Assembly (NCBI GenBank): GCA_024178355.1
Contig: JAMZNZ010000006.1
Coordinates: 62,001-126,000 of the forward strand
Length of the DNA stretch: 64,000 nucleotides
Direction: 5' to 3'
DNA from: Maricaulaceae bacterium EIL42A08
Lineage (GTDB): Bacteria > Pseudomonadota > Alphaproteobacteria > Caulobacterales > Maricaulaceae
In this document: positions 1 to 8,993 of the stretch, piece by piece
How the letters are laid out: the number at the start of each line of letters is the position of its first letter
Numbering within the stretch: the first letter of the stretch is position 1
Program-made: the position numbers and the translations under genes
Notes under the pieces: model-generated
Databases searched by the model: none
What the model was told of the DNA's origin: nothing
What the model saw: only the letters and a program-made list of their open reading frames with translations

Positions 1-1
1 T

Positions 2-322
2 CATAATTTTGAAGGCGAGAGTTTTGAGGTGTCGGCTCTGAAAGGAGGCGGGGTTGATAGGCTTGAGGCCTGGTTATCTGAGCAAGTTGCTGAGCGGCTC
101 GGCAATCGTGAGGCTCCCGCCATCAGTCGCGCAAGGCATCGTGAGGGCGTGACACGGGCGCTCGATCATTTGAACGCCGCCCAGGACAGGCTTGGCGTAG
201 CGCCTGAGCTCGCATCAGCTGAAATTCATTTAGCGCTTCGTTCGATCGAGAGCCTGACCGGGCGTATTGATGTTGAGGATGTTCTGGATCGGGTCTTCAG
301 CCAGTTTTGTATAGGCAAATAG
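2..322 (+). CDS. mnmE: tRNA modification GTPase MnmE, C-terminal part (cut by window edge)
   Basis: This is the last ~106 codons of MnmE, open to the left edge of the window. MnmE works with MnmG to install the (carboxymethyl)aminomethyl group on U34 of certain tRNAs. The visible part is the C-terminal helical domain. It shows the family's RxRH segment (SRARHREGV), the TGRIDVEDVLDRVFSQF helix and the terminal FCIGK motif with its invariant cysteine. The GTPase domain lies outside the window. mnmG follows on the same strand after 100 bp, the usual alphaproteobacterial order. The identification is firm; only the start is missing. Confidence 0.93.
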   Translation, partial: HNFEGESFEVSALKGGGVDRLEAWLSEQVAERLGNREAPAISRARHREGVTRALDHLNAAQDRLGVAPELASAEIHLALRSIESLTGRIDVEDVLDRVFSQFCIGK

Positions 323-422
323 ATTCGGGTCGAGGGTAACCGGCTCGACTCTGCCAGGCACACGGCCTATATGAGCGGTCCGCTGCGCTCGGATATGCCG
401 TCGTGTCGAAGGCCAGACATCA

Positions 423-2318
423 ATGAAGATTTGCGACTTGAAGTTCGCCCAGTCTCAGACCTGGGACGTTATTGTTATCGGCGGCGGTCACGCAGGCTGT
501 GAGGCTGCGAGTGCGGCCGCTCGGCTTGGTGCTCAGACGCTTCTTCTTACCCATAAGGCGGCCACGATTGGTGAGATGAGCTGCAACCCAGCCATCGGTG
601 GCTTGGGCAAGGGTCATCTCGTGCGCGAGGTGGATGCGCTGGACGGTCTGATGGGCCGCGTTGCGGATGTCAGCGGGATCCAGTTTCGCCTGTTAAACCG
701 GTCCAAGGGTCCGGCGGTGCGCGGGCCTCGTACGCAATCTGATCGTCGGCTGTATCGCGAGGCCATGCATAGTGAGCTCGGCGAGATCGCAAATCTTTCG
801 GTTGCTGAGGCGGCTGTTGAAGATCTCCTTGTCATCAATGACCGGTGTTCGGGTGTAGTGGATTCACAAGGTGTCACTTATCGTGCGGCTTCTGTGGTCT
901 TGACGACGGGCACCTTTCTAAAGGGCATTATTCATCGAGGCAGCGAGCGTATTTCCGCCGGCCGGGATGGAGAGCAACCTTCCATAGGGTTATCCGATCG
1001 TCTTTATGGTCTGGGTCTTCGCATGGGGCGCTTGAAGACGGGTACACCAGCGCGACTTGATGGATCGACGATCGATTGGGCCAGCCTGGAAATGCAGGCG
1101 GCCGATGAGAAGCCGGTGCCGTTTTCGTTCCTTAATGACCGGATTGAAGTGCCCCAGATCTCATGCGGCATCACGCGTACAACCGAAGAGACGCACGCAA
1201 TTATCTCAGCCAACCTCGATCAGTCGGCCGTTTACGGCGGCGGGATTTCCGGGAAGGGCCCGCGTTACTGCCCATCCATTGAAGACAAGGTGGTCCGGTT
1301 TGAGGACCGTACCGGCCATCAGGTCTTTCTCGAGCCAGAGGGGCTTGATGATGACACGGTTTATCCAAACGGCATTTCGACGTCGCTCCCGGCGCAGGTA
1401 CAGGACGCGTTTTTGCGCACAATTCCTGGGCTGAAGCGCGCGAAGGTGCGCCGATATGGCTATGCGATTGAATATGATTACGTCGACCCGCGCGAGCTGA
1501 CGGCCACGCTTCAGGTCAGGGCGTTGCCCGGTCTTTGGTTGGCTGGCCAGATCAATGGCACTACAGGGTACGAAGAGGCCGCGGCCCAGGGGCTCATGGC
1601 AGGCTTTAATGCAGCGCTGTCGGCGTCTGGGTCAAAGCCTTTTATCCTGGACCGATCTGAGGCGTATATCGGCGTCCTTATTGATGATCTGATTACGCGC
1701 GGCGTCACTGAACCCTATCGCATGTTTACCTCCCGGGCGGAGTATCGCCTGACCTTGCGGGCGGATAACGCCGACCAGCGCCTGACTGACAAGGCTGTTG
1801 CGCTCGGAGCCGCGAGTGTTTCACGTGAAACAACGTGGACTCAAAAGCGTGATGCGCTACAGCGCGCTCGCGCTCGAGCGGGTGAGCTTACGCTTACCCC
1901 CGCAGAGGCAACAAAGCTTGGCCTGAAGGTCAACCAGGACGGCAAGCGACGGGATGTCTTTGAGCTTTTGAGCTACCCTGATGTCAGGTGGGATCAGATT
2001 TGTGAGATCTGGCCTGAGTTGGGTGATCTTCCTGACGCTGTTGCTGAGCAGATCGAGATTGATGCGGTCTACCACGGATATATCGAACGCCAGCAGGCTG
2101 ACATTCTCGCGTTCCAGCGAGATGAGGGGGTTCGAATTCCCGATGGCTTTGATTATTCGCTGGTCGGCGGTCTCTCCAATGAGGTCCGCGAGAAGCTTGA
2201 GGCGGCCTCTCCTGCGACCCTGGGTCAGGCGTCTCGCATTGAGGGTGTGACTCCTGGGGCTTTGACCGCCTTGTTGGCGTTCTTGAAGCGCCGGGGCCGC
2301 GAACAAAAATCGGCATGA
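423..2318 (+). CDS. mnmG: tRNA uridine-5-carboxymethylaminomethyl(34) synthesis protein MnmG (GidA)
   Basis: This 631-residue FAD protein is the MnmE partner in wobble-uridine modification. The dinucleotide-binding motif [10 protein letters not shown] lies at residues 20-29. The family signatures [13 protein letters not shown] and RGPRTQSDR follow, then the conserved central segment with NGISTSLP and [16 protein letters not shown]. The C-terminal helical domain that contacts MnmE and tRNA is complete, and the length is normal. The ATG is preceded by only a weak ribosome site, but the next in-frame ATG is inside the FAD fold. The stop overlaps the rsmG start (ATGA), so translation is probably coupled. 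A perfect parS site is embedded in the coding sequence. Confidence 0.96.
   Translation: MKICDLKFAQSQTWDVIVIGGGHAGCEAASAAARLGAQTLLLTHKAATIGEMSCNPAIGGLGKGHLVREVDALDGLMGRVADVSGIQFRLLNRSKGPAVRGPRTQSDRRLYREAMHSELGEIANLSVAEAAVEDLLVINDRCSGVVDSQGVTYRAASVVLTTGTFLKGIIHRGSERISAGRDGEQPSIGLSDRLYGLGLRMGRLKTGTPARLDGSTIDWASLEMQAADEKPVPFSFLNDRIEVPQISCGITRTTEETHAIISANLDQSAVYGGGISGKGPRYCPSIEDKVVRFEDRTGHQVFLEPEGLDDDTVYPNGISTSLPAQVQDAFLRTIPGLKRAKVRRYGYAIEYDYVDPRELTATLQVRALPGLWLAGQINGTTGYEEAAAQGLMAGFNAALSASGSKPFILDRSEAYIGVLIDDLITRGVTEPYRMFTSRAEYRLTLRADNADQRLTDKAVALGAASVSRETTWTQKRDALQRARARAGELTLTPAEATKLGLKVNQDGKRRDVFELLSYPDVRWDQICEIWPELGDLPDAVAEQIEIDAVYHGYIERQQADILAFQRDEGVRIPDGFDYSLVGGLSNEVREKLEAASPATLGQASRIEGVTPGALTALLAFLKRRGREQKSA
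1817..1832. promoter_or_regulatory. parS: parS centromere site 1 (inside mnmG)
   Basis: The perfect 16-bp palindrome TGTTTCACGTGAAACA matches the canonical ParB-loading site. It lies in the mnmG coding region about 2 kb upstream of parB. ParB would load here and spread by CTP-dependent sliding, and ParA would then segregate the origin region. The motif is read directly; its function is inferred from the family and from the adjacent parAB genes. Confidence 0.93.
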
Positions 2319-2953
2319 GTGAAATGACCTATGGAGCTGTAGAGTTTGCGCGTGATACCGGTGTTTCACGTGAAACACTCAGGCGCTTTGAGGTTTGGCG
2401 CGACCTGCTCGCGGATACCAATTCACACACCAACCTTGTGGGGCGCTCTACTCTCAGTGACTTCTGGTTCCGCCACGCGCTTGATAGCTGGCAAGTCTTC
2501 AATCAGGGTAAGGGTGCTGGTCGCTGGGCTGATTTGGGCTCTGGCGCTGGGTTTCCGGGCTTAGCTGTTGCCTTTGGCCTTATGGAGAGCGCACAGCCCG
2601 ATTCGCATGTCTTTCTTGTGGAGTCGATCGGTAAAAAGAGCCGATTTTTGAATGAGGTTGTTGCTGCTACCGGTGCACCGGTGACGGTCTATCCGGTTCG
2701 AGTAGAGGCAATGACTGACGTGCCTCGGGTTGATGTCGTAACCGCTCGGGCCATGGCACCTCTGACAAAGTTGTTCGGCTATGTTCATCCTTTTGTGGAA
2801 AAAGGCGCGACCTGCCTGCTTCCAAAGGGTCGAAACTTCAAAGAGGAATTGACCGAGGCGCGTAAAAGCTGGACCTTTGAAGAACAGGTCATACCGAGTC
2901 TAACCTCCTCGGAGGCCGTGCTCCTCAAGATCAGGGATCTCCGCCGTGCCTGA
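2315..2953 (+). CDS. rsmG: 16S rRNA (guanine527-N7)-methyltransferase RsmG (GidB)
   Basis: This 212-residue SAM-dependent enzyme methylates G527 of 16S rRNA. The SAM-binding loop [10 protein letters not shown] is at residues 73-82. [14 protein letters not shown] (motif II) and TARAMAPL follow, all typical of GidB. The start overlaps the mnmG stop by 4 bp, and the end overlaps the parA start by 8 bp, so mnmG-rsmG-parA-parB probably form one transcript. A perfect parS site sits within codons 16-21. Confidence 0.95.
   Translation: MSEMTYGAVEFARDTGVSRETLRRFEVWRDLLADTNSHTNLVGRSTLSDFWFRHALDSWQVFNQGKGAGRWADLGSGAGFPGLAVAFGLMESAQPDSHVFLVESIGKKSRFLNEVVAATGAPVTVYPVRVEAMTDVPRVDVVTARAMAPLTKLFGYVHPFVEKGATCLLPKGRNFKEELTEARKSWTFEEQVIPSLTSSEAVLLKIRDLRRA
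2362..2377. promoter_or_regulatory. parS: parS centromere site 2 (inside rsmG)
   Basis: This is a second perfect copy of TGTTTCACGTGAAACA, 545 bp after the first and near the 5' end of rsmG. It encodes part of the N-terminal residues of RsmG (VSRET), so the site and the protein sequence are co-constrained. Two identical sites so close to parAB indicate that this is the ParB-nucleated origin-proximal region. Confidence 0.93.
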
Positions 2954-3782
2954 CACAAAAGTCACAAACGCTCCAAAAGTCATTGCTGTTGCAAACCAGA
3001 AGGGTGGCGTTGGAAAGACGACGACTGCGATTAACCTCGCGACCGCACTCGCGGCGATTGGCCAGAAGGTTGTCGTGCTTGATTTGGACCCCCAGGGTAA
3101 CGCCTCCACAGGTTTGGGTGTTGGCCGGGCTGAGCGAACCGCAACCAGCTATGACATTCTGGTCTCCGAAAAACCGATGGAAGATGCCTTGATCGAGACG
3201 GATGTGCCTGGCTTGGCGATTATTCCCTCTGATGTTGATCTGGCCGGTGCTGAGCTGGAGCTGTCCAATGCTCCGCGCCGATCTTACCGTCTGCGCCATG
3301 CGGTCGACCGCTTTCGCCGTGCACTCGCGCAGGCTGGCCAGACATGTGATTACATCCTCATTGATTGTCCGCCCTCGCTTAACCTTCTAACGGTCAACGC
3401 GATGACAGCGGCCGACAGTGTCATGGTCCCTCTGCAGTGCGAATTCTTTGCGCTGGAGGGGTTGAGCCAACTTATGAGAACCATTGAGCTCGTTCGCAGC
3501 AACCTGAACAAAGAACTGGTAATTCAGGGGGTTGTTCTGACTATGTATGACAAGCGAAACAATCTCTCCAGCCAGGTCGCGGCGGATGTGCGCGAGCACT
3601 TTGGTGACAAGGTGTATGACACGGTCATACCACGCAATGTGCGCGTATCAGAAGCACCAAGCTTTGGGCGGCCGGTCATCCTGTATGATATCGAATGTGC
3701 GGGCTCGCAGGCTTATCTTGGCCTGGCCCGTGAAGTGGTGCGTCAGGAACGCAGCGCTGAAGGTGAATTGACGCCGGCATGA
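2946..3782 (+). CDS. parA: Chromosome partitioning ATPase ParA (Soj)
   Basis: This 278-residue deviant-Walker ATPase drives segregation of ParB-parS complexes across the nucleoid. The deviant Walker A motif KGGVGKTT is at residues 19-26. DLDPQGN (Walker A' region) and the Walker B segment YILIDCPPSLN follow. No N-terminal DNA-binding extension is present, so it is the short chromosomal type. The start is GTG at 2946, overlapping rsmG by 8 bp; no better start lies before the Walker motif. The stop overlaps parB by 4 bp. Confidence 0.96.
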   Translation: MPDTKVTNAPKVIAVANQKGGVGKTTTAINLATALAAIGQKVVVLDLDPQGNASTGLGVGRAERTATSYDILVSEKPMEDALIETDVPGLAIIPSDVDLAGAELELSNAPRRSYRLRHAVDRFRRALAQAGQTCDYILIDCPPSLNLLTVNAMTAADSVMVPLQCEFFALEGLSQLMRTIELVRSNLNKELVIQGVVLTMYDKRNNLSSQVAADVREHFGDKVYDTVIPRNVRVSEAPSFGRPVILYDIECAGSQAYLGLAREVVRQERSAEGELTPA

Positions 3783-4711
3783 GTGGTTCTGACGAAAAAC
3801 CCCGCACGCGTGGGCTTGGCCGCGGATTATCAGCCCTGCTTGGCGAAGGAGAGGCTGTTGAGGCTGCCCGTGAGTATGAGGACGCGGCCAGCGGCGCTTC
3901 CGTTACGGGTCTGAGGACTATCCCAGTTGAGATGCTGGAGCCAAACCCGGATCAGCCGCGCAAGCAATTTACTGAGGCAGAGCTTTCTGAATTGGCAGAG
4001 TCGATTGCGGAGAAGGGTTTGCTTCAGCCGATCCTTGTTCGACCCTTGCCAGGTCAGACCGAGCGCTACCAGATCGTCGCGGGTGAGCGTCGCTGGCGGG
4101 CGTCACAACGCGCGCGGCTCCATGAACTTCCGTGTATTGTTCGCGAGCTAACAGACCGTGAAACCTTGGAAATCGCGATTGTTGAGAATGTTCAACGGGC
4201 CGATCTGAGTGCGGTGGAAGAGGCGAGAGCTTTACGCCAGCTCATCGAAACTTTTGGCCATACCCAGGAAGAGGTGGCACGTGCACTTGGTAAGTCGCGC
4301 GCCCATGTGGCCAACACGCTGCGCCTTCTCGTTCTGTCCAAGGGCGTACTCAAACGGCTAGAGGCTGGTGAGATTACAGCGGGCCATGCGCGAGCCATTC
4401 AAACAGCGCCCGATCCTGATTCGCTGGCCGATCAGATTGTGCGTAAAGGATTATCCGTTCGCGCCGCAGAGGCGCTGGCCAGAAGTGCTGGTAGTAAGAT
4501 TGAGAAGAAGGGCGGCTCCAAGCCGTCGCCGCGCGCTAAAGACCCCGACACACGCGCCCTGGAGGCGGATCTGAGTTCGCGCCTTGGGCTGGATGTTGAA
4601 ATTCTTCACTCCGGAGAGCGCGGCGAAGTTCGCGTGAAATTCAAATCTCTGGACCAGCTTGATGATGTGTGTCGGCGGCTGACTCAGGATGGTCAGACCG
4701 GGTCTTACTAA
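3779..4711 (+). CDS. parB: Chromosome partitioning protein ParB (Spo0J)
   Basis: This 310-residue centromere-binding CTPase switch has a conserved N-terminal segment GLGRGLSALLGE (residues 12-23) that stimulates ParA. The ParB/Srx domain has EMLEPNPDQPRK and the CTP-binding GERRWRA box near 102-108. The helix-turn-helix (GKSRAHVANTLRLL) is next, followed by a C-terminal dimerisation domain. It overlaps parA (ATGA) and ends convergent to holA with 119 bp between. Two perfect parS palindromes lie 1.4-2 kb upstream. Confidence 0.96.
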   Translation: MSGSDEKPRTRGLGRGLSALLGEGEAVEAAREYEDAASGASVTGLRTIPVEMLEPNPDQPRKQFTEAELSELAESIAEKGLLQPILVRPLPGQTERYQIVAGERRWRASQRARLHELPCIVRELTDRETLEIAIVENVQRADLSAVEEARALRQLIETFGHTQEEVARALGKSRAHVANTLRLLVLSKGVLKRLEAGEITAGHARAIQTAPDPDSLADQIVRKGLSVRAAEALARSAGSKIEKKGGSKPSPRAKDPDTRALEADLSSRLGLDVEILHSGERGEVRVKFKSLDQLDDVCRRLTQDGQTGSY

Positions 4712-4830
4712 GGCAGAATTGCGCGACCGTATGATGCGCTGAGAAGTCGTTTGCCGTATCGGTTATAGACCTATCCTCTCTGAAAGCGCCGACGAGCGCA
4801 TAACGCTATATAAATCAATCTATTGCGATG

Positions 4831-5874
4831 TTAGCGATCGCTTGCCCCGACGCGTGAGAGTCTTTGCAGGAGATTGCCGACGATCGCTTCTGCGGGGGCA
4901 CCTGAGCGTTTCACGCTCCGTTCCGCTTCAAAGGCCAGCTGCCTGGCCTGACTGAGTCGTCGCCCACTCCAAAGCCGAGTGCTCTTCCTGAATGCATCGG
5001 CAGCGGGACCAAATCGGGGAACACCCGTTCTTGCAAGGGCACCGGCGTCGCCTCCTGATGAATGGAAGACGTCAATCTGATCAATACGGCGCTGCAGCAT
5101 GCGAAGAACACCCACAGGATTTGCACCGGCAGCGATGGCACGCGCGTACGCAAGGTCGGCTTTAGCAGGTTGCCCACCCATGGCCGGCTCAAGAATTGCG
5201 TCGAGCGCAGCCTCCGAACCGACAGCTGATACAGCCGCGATGTCAGAAGCATCAATGACGCTGTCCTCGTTGTCTCGTTGGCCTGCAAGGCCTTTGTACA
5301 GGATAAGCTTTTCAATCTCTGACCGGGCCAGCGCGCGATCACCTTCAAGGTAGGGGGCGAGCATGGCGCGCGCATCTGGTGAAAGCGTCAAGCCTTCCTG
5401 GCCAAAGGATGCCTCGGCCATGGCAATGGCATCACGGGCGCCATCGGCATAACATGGGGCCGCAACAGCACAGCCCGCAGCCTCAGCAGCTTTGCGCAAT
5501 TTCGACGTCGGACGCAGAGACCCCGTCTCTATTACCAGTCGCGCTTCGGCAACCACGTCACCCTGATCAATCGATTTAATGATATCGGCCGCAATTGCAT
5601 TGTCACCCGATAACCTTAAGCGGACCAGCCGATCGCCACAGGTGAGCGAAAGAGCGGCCAGTGCATCTGCGAGGCTGGCAGGGTCGGCTTTGACGTCTTC
5701 ATCGGTAAGCCGGGTTACAGCAAACGGGTCATCAAGGTCTGGAAGAATGCCCTTGGATACCAATTCGGCGCGCTCACGAACCAGGCCGGTATCTTCACCA
5801 TAGATCAGAAAAATTTTTATGGAGGCGTCGGGTTGCTTCAGGACGCGTGCGACCTCATTCGCCTTTAACTTCAA
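4831..5874 (-). CDS. holA: DNA polymerase III subunit delta
   Basis: This 347-residue clamp-loader delta subunit opens the beta clamp. It starts with the typical segment KIFLIYGEDTGLVRERAE. The AAA+-like fold lacks a functional P-loop, as usual for delta, and the C-terminal helical collar is present. Length fits the family. The start is a TTG at 5874 that overlaps the lptE stop as TTGA; no in-frame ATG exists nearby, so translational coupling to lptE is likely. lptE-holA next to parB is a common alphaproteobacterial arrangement. Confidence 0.92.
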   Translation of the reverse strand: MKLKANEVARVLKQPDASIKIFLIYGEDTGLVRERAELVSKGILPDLDDPFAVTRLTDEDVKADPASLADALAALSLTCGDRLVRLRLSGDNAIAADIIKSIDQGDVVAEARLVIETGSLRPTSKLRKAAEAAGCAVAAPCYADGARDAIAMAEASFGQEGLTLSPDARAMLAPYLEGDRALARSEIEKLILYKGLAGQRDNEDSVIDASDIAAVSAVGSEAALDAILEPAMGGQPAKADLAYARAIAAGANPVGVLRMLQRRIDQIDVFHSSGGDAGALARTGVPRFGPAADAFRKSTRLWSGRRLSQARQLAFEAERSVKRSGAPAEAIVGNLLQRLSRVGASDR

Positions 5875-6368
5875 CGCTCCGCCTCGTTTTCATGGCGTTG
5901 AATGATCGACGTAAACTCGGTTACAAGGCGCGCGGCGATCAAGTCTGCGCCTCGCTCTTCTGCCGCCTGTTTTGCAGCAACCTGGGCAAATGGGTCCCTC
6001 GGCGCGTCGTAATAAACAACATCTGTCACGCGACCCTCGACGCTAAAGCCATCAGGTCCTGTCAGTCGATAGGTAACTGATAAATTTGCCCTAAATCTTG
6101 AAGCGCGCCCCACTGCGGATAAACCAAGTGGAACTTCGGTTAAGCTGGCCAGCAAATCAGCCTGGTAACGCGATTGGCCTCCCCCCAGGTGATCACGCAG
6201 TGCGTCTTCAACCAGATAACCGACTCGATCATCGTTCGCAGAGATTTCAAGGCCAGGAAGGGCGCGGTAGGCCTGACCACTATACATCGGCTGGAAACCG
6301 CACGCTCCAAGGCTGCCGACGATGAACAGCCCGGCAAGCCCTCTGCGAATACTACCGCTAAGATACAT
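5871..6368 (-). CDS. lptE: LPS-assembly lipoprotein LptE
   Basis: This 165-residue lipoprotein is the plug subunit of the LptD/LptE outer-membrane translocon. It has a signal peptide with lipobox LGAC (Cys23) followed by GFQPMY, a hallmark of alphaproteobacterial LptE. The remainder is a compact alpha/beta fold. It overlaps holA by 4 bp. Upstream, only 23 bp separate it from the DUF3576 lipoprotein gene; in many relatives leuS lies at that position. Confidence 0.88.
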   Translation of the reverse strand: MYLSGSIRRGLAGLFIVGSLGACGFQPMYSGQAYRALPGLEISANDDRVGYLVEDALRDHLGGGQSRYQADLLASLTEVPLGLSAVGRASRFRANLSVTYRLTGPDGFSVEGRVTDVVYYDAPRDPFAQVAAKQAAEERGADLIAARLVTEFTSIIQRHENEAER

Positions 6369-6391
6369 GCGAGCGACCTTTTCTAGTAATC

Positions 6392-6883
6392 CTAATCCTG
6401 GATCTGCGAAATCCGCAGCTGCCGGGCTCGAGTCAGGATTGCATTCTCGATCTGAATGCGTGTCGCTGAATCGACAGCCGCATCAACCCAGCGACCATCC
6501 TCAGCAGCAACCTGCTTGAAGATCTGAACAGATAACGCGTCTGCGCGTAGTCGCGTGTCCAGAATATAAACTGTTGCACGAAACCGTTCAGTTGGAAGCT
6601 CTGGATTTGCATACCAGTCGGTGATGATCACACCGCCAAACGGATCGACCTCAGACAGCGGCATAAATGACAGAACGTCCAGAGAAGATCGCCAGAGATA
6701 GCTGTTAACCCCAATACCGGCTTCTGACTGCTCTGAGACTGTCTCGCCGCTACCGAATCCTGGGATAAGTCCGAGAAATCCTCTGTCCTCGGATTGGGCG
6801 CGATCGCGGGATTGACAGGCCGACACCACCAGAGCGGTTCCAACGAGTGCGGTGGTGAGGCGAAGCAAGCGGGCAGAGTTCAT
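6392..6883 (-). CDS. DUF3576 domain lipoprotein
   Basis: This 163-residue exported protein has a signal peptide ending in a lipobox (VVSAC, Cys23). The mature region has the DUF3576 pattern: GVNSYLWRSSLDVLSFMPL, then DPFGGVIITDWY, and a C-terminal RARQLRISQ segment. Function is unknown; the family sits near lptE/holA in many alphaproteobacteria and may act in the envelope. ATG 6883 was chosen because the upstream open frame (to 7468) has no signal peptide and covers the divergent promoter region. Confidence 0.85.
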   Translation of the reverse strand: MNSARLLRLTTALVGTALVVSACQSRDRAQSEDRGFLGLIPGFGSGETVSEQSEAGIGVNSYLWRSSLDVLSFMPLSEVDPFGGVIITDWYANPELPTERFRATVYILDTRLRADALSVQIFKQVAAEDGRWVDAAVDSATRIQIENAILTRARQLRISQIQD

Positions 6884-7137
6884 ATTTTGACGCCTCCAAC
6901 AAGGCCGTAAAAGTGGGTGCGCTTGGCGCGTTACGTTACTTGCCTCTATACCATGGTCTGCTCGTCTGACCAGCCGGTCTGGCGCAGCAAGCGCCGAAGA
7001 GAACGTGACATTTCTGACACGCTCATTGTCTCTCGCGATGATTTTGTGTTTGGCGGTGCTTGATTCACATTGGAGGTCGTTTGAATACTCTGTTCGCACG
7101 TCCGGGGGGACGGGGCCGACTGGCGAGGCCGCGCACC

Positions 7138-8310
7138 ATGAATATTCCCTGCGACGCCGTAAGGCTCCATGTCGCAGTAGTATGGAGCGCGGCCACGCTG
7201 GCATTTTTCCAGACAGCCGTTGCGCAACCGACGGATGACGCATTTGCGTTTTCCCAATTTGACGCGTCCACTCAGCTTGACCTTGATGTCGCATATGCTG
7301 CTGGTGATTTGGATCCCGATAGCCCGTCCTTCGTTGCTGATCTACGGTACCGGTTTGAAGCGGAGACCATAACAAGTGCCGGTACACGGTGGGGTATGCG
7401 GGGCCATATCGCAGCCCGTACCGGGGATGGGCGGCGCGGATTCTCACAAAATTTTCAACCGGCTCCAACAGAAAATGGTGTGGCTCTGGCTGGGTTGGCG
7501 ACGGGTTTTTCTGCGAGCCCCACCCTTGATGATGGGTCTGGGCGTATCGAGCTGTCCCGCGCTGAACTTTTCCTCAAGCAAAATTGGGTGGAATGGCAGC
7601 TCGGATGGGGACCGACAGCTGCGAGCCAGACCAATGAAGCGCCGATTCTGGCACTACGCCTGTTTCGGGCGGACAGGGCGCATGCAGATCTCGTCGGCGG
7701 CGGCCTGGCTCACACGGGCCTGAGTCTGACTGCTCCCGCTGTGCGCATTGGAGGACGCTCCCGCCGTATCCTTGGTTTGTCAGCTGCAATCAGCTTTACG
7801 CCCCTGGCCGAACGCTGCGGCCTCGATATCTGCCGCCCTGCGCTGAATACGCTGATCGCTGCGCCAGACATTCAGTCGATTGTTTCGACATCTGTCGATT
7901 TCGATCGCCGGATTCCCTCAAGTGGTGTTCGCTGGCGCGCTTTCCTGGCCAGAGAGTGGGGTGAGGTTCAATTGCCCCTTCATTCCTATGTTGATCCATG
8001 GCTTGTGTCCGCTGGCGCGTCCCGCGAGAAGGACGGGGTTGCCCTGTCAGTTTCCTATCAGACTACCAATGATGGTTTTCGCGCCGGCCGCTATCGAGCG
8101 ATATCCGGTCAGCTTTCATATGAGGCTGACGATTGGCTCTACAGCCTTGAAATTGCAAACGGCGACCATGAAGTCTTCCAAGTTGAAGGAAGTAGCTTTT
8201 CAGCTGGCGCATCACGATGGATTGGCCCCAACGCCCTGGTCTCAGGTGGTGTGCTGGCGCATAACGCCGGAGGTGTGGGTGCTGTCCTTGAGATGGGGTT
8301 GCGTTTTTGA
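7138..8310 (+). CDS. Predicted outer-membrane beta-barrel (porin-like) protein
   Basis: This 390-residue protein has a cleavable signal peptide (residues 1-30, ending TAVAQ). The mature part has alternating hydrophobic and polar strands rich in Gly, Arg and aromatic residues. It ends in Phe (GLRF), the usual BAM recognition signature. No specific porin family was recognised. The open frame extends to 7060, but only the ATG at 7138 places a proper signal sequence at the N terminus. It is divergent from the DUF3576 gene across a 254-bp gap and is followed by another exported protein. Confidence 0.7.
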   Translation: MNIPCDAVRLHVAVVWSAATLAFFQTAVAQPTDDAFAFSQFDASTQLDLDVAYAAGDLDPDSPSFVADLRYRFEAETITSAGTRWGMRGHIAARTGDGRRGFSQNFQPAPTENGVALAGLATGFSASPTLDDGSGRIELSRAELFLKQNWVEWQLGWGPTAASQTNEAPILALRLFRADRAHADLVGGGLAHTGLSLTAPAVRIGGRSRRILGLSAAISFTPLAERCGLDICRPALNTLIAAPDIQSIVSTSVDFDRRIPSSGVRWRAFLAREWGEVQLPLHSYVDPWLVSAGASREKDGVALSVSYQTTNDGFRAGRYRAISGQLSYEADDWLYSLEIANGDHEVFQVEGSSFSAGASRWIGPNALVSGGVLAHNAGGVGAVLEMGLRF

Positions 8311-8379
8311 CACGGGTGTCGGGGAAATCTCATCAGATACCGTTCAAGCCTCTTACCTAGACCACCCTGGTCGGGTACA

Positions 8380-8404
8380 CCTTAAAGCAAGGCCTGCTTT
8401 AAGG
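8380..8404. promoter_or_regulatory. Perfect 10-bp hairpin before the 8418 gene
   Basis: The arms CCTTAAAGCA and TGCTTTAAGG pair perfectly around a 5-nt loop. The hairpin lies between the porin-like gene and the next start codon, only 13 bp from the latter. There is no T-run, so a simple intrinsic terminator is not well supported. It could be an operator or a leader structure. Confidence 0.45.
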
Positions 8405-8417
8405 CTGTGTTGAAGGG

Positions 8418-8993
8418 GTGCCTATGGCACGCGTGCGCAAATCAATTGGGCTTGCGGGACTGGCGGCTACGCTGGTTTTGGCGCTTCCTGTCAGTGCTTT
8501 GGCGCAGGATGGCGGTGACTCTGTGCGCCTGTCTGGGGCTGTACGCTTCGCCAGCGATTTGCCAACGGTTCAGTTGACCGCTCCGGCCCTTGATTTCGGT
8601 GAAATCGGTGGGGATTCCCAATCCACTGAGCTTCGGCCCCTAAATCCCGAACCGCTTGAAGCTGACCAGTCTGGTACGGCGACCGCTCTTGCGTGGTATG
8701 AGCGGTTTACCGTTGCTCCATCTGAATCTTACGCGGTTTGGGGTGTCAGCCAGCGAGAATTCCAGCTTCAGGGCGGTAATCGCTGGGGCGTGACGATCGG
8801 CTACACAGAGTCTGATCGTTTGCCGTCGAATCTCAGCCTCGATGACATCAGTGCCGGGGCCTTTTATGATTTCTCCGAGCGCTTCCGTTTTGGGGGTGAG
8901 CTTCGTTTCACCTCGCCGGAAGAAGAAATGTTCGGCGAGGACACCGAGCAGAAGCAGCCTGAATTGCGCTTTGAAAGCGCTTTCCGCTTCTAA
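8418..8993 (+). CDS. Exported protein, possibly NtrZ-like
   Basis: This 191-residue protein has a clear Sec signal peptide (cleavage near SALAQ, residue ~30). The C-terminal half has the pattern GNRWGVTIGY...SLDDISAGAFYDFSERFRFGGEL. That resembles the GRWG...DIEAGAYY...RVGG repeats of NtrZ-type periplasmic proteins, which in Caulobacter restrain the NtrY sensor kinase. The match is from memory of the pattern, not a search. A small outer-membrane barrel fragment is the alternative, since it ends in Phe. No ntrY/ntrX gene is visible nearby. Confidence 0.55.
   Translation: MPMARVRKSIGLAGLAATLVLALPVSALAQDGGDSVRLSGAVRFASDLPTVQLTAPALDFGEIGGDSQSTELRPLNPEPLEADQSGTATALAWYERFTVAPSESYAVWGVSQREFQLQGGNRWGVTIGYTESDRLPSNLSLDDISAGAFYDFSERFRFGGELRFTSPEEEMFGEDTEQKQPELRFESAFRF

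Noticed and set aside
2120-2150. GGTTCGAATTCC-like segment resembling a tRNA T-arm
   Set aside because: It lies within mnmG coding sequence and has no cloverleaf around it.
6392-7468. Extended 358-codon frame for the DUF3576 gene
   Set aside because: The upstream part has no signal peptide or homology and would overlap the divergent gene; the lipobox-bearing start at 6883 fits the family.
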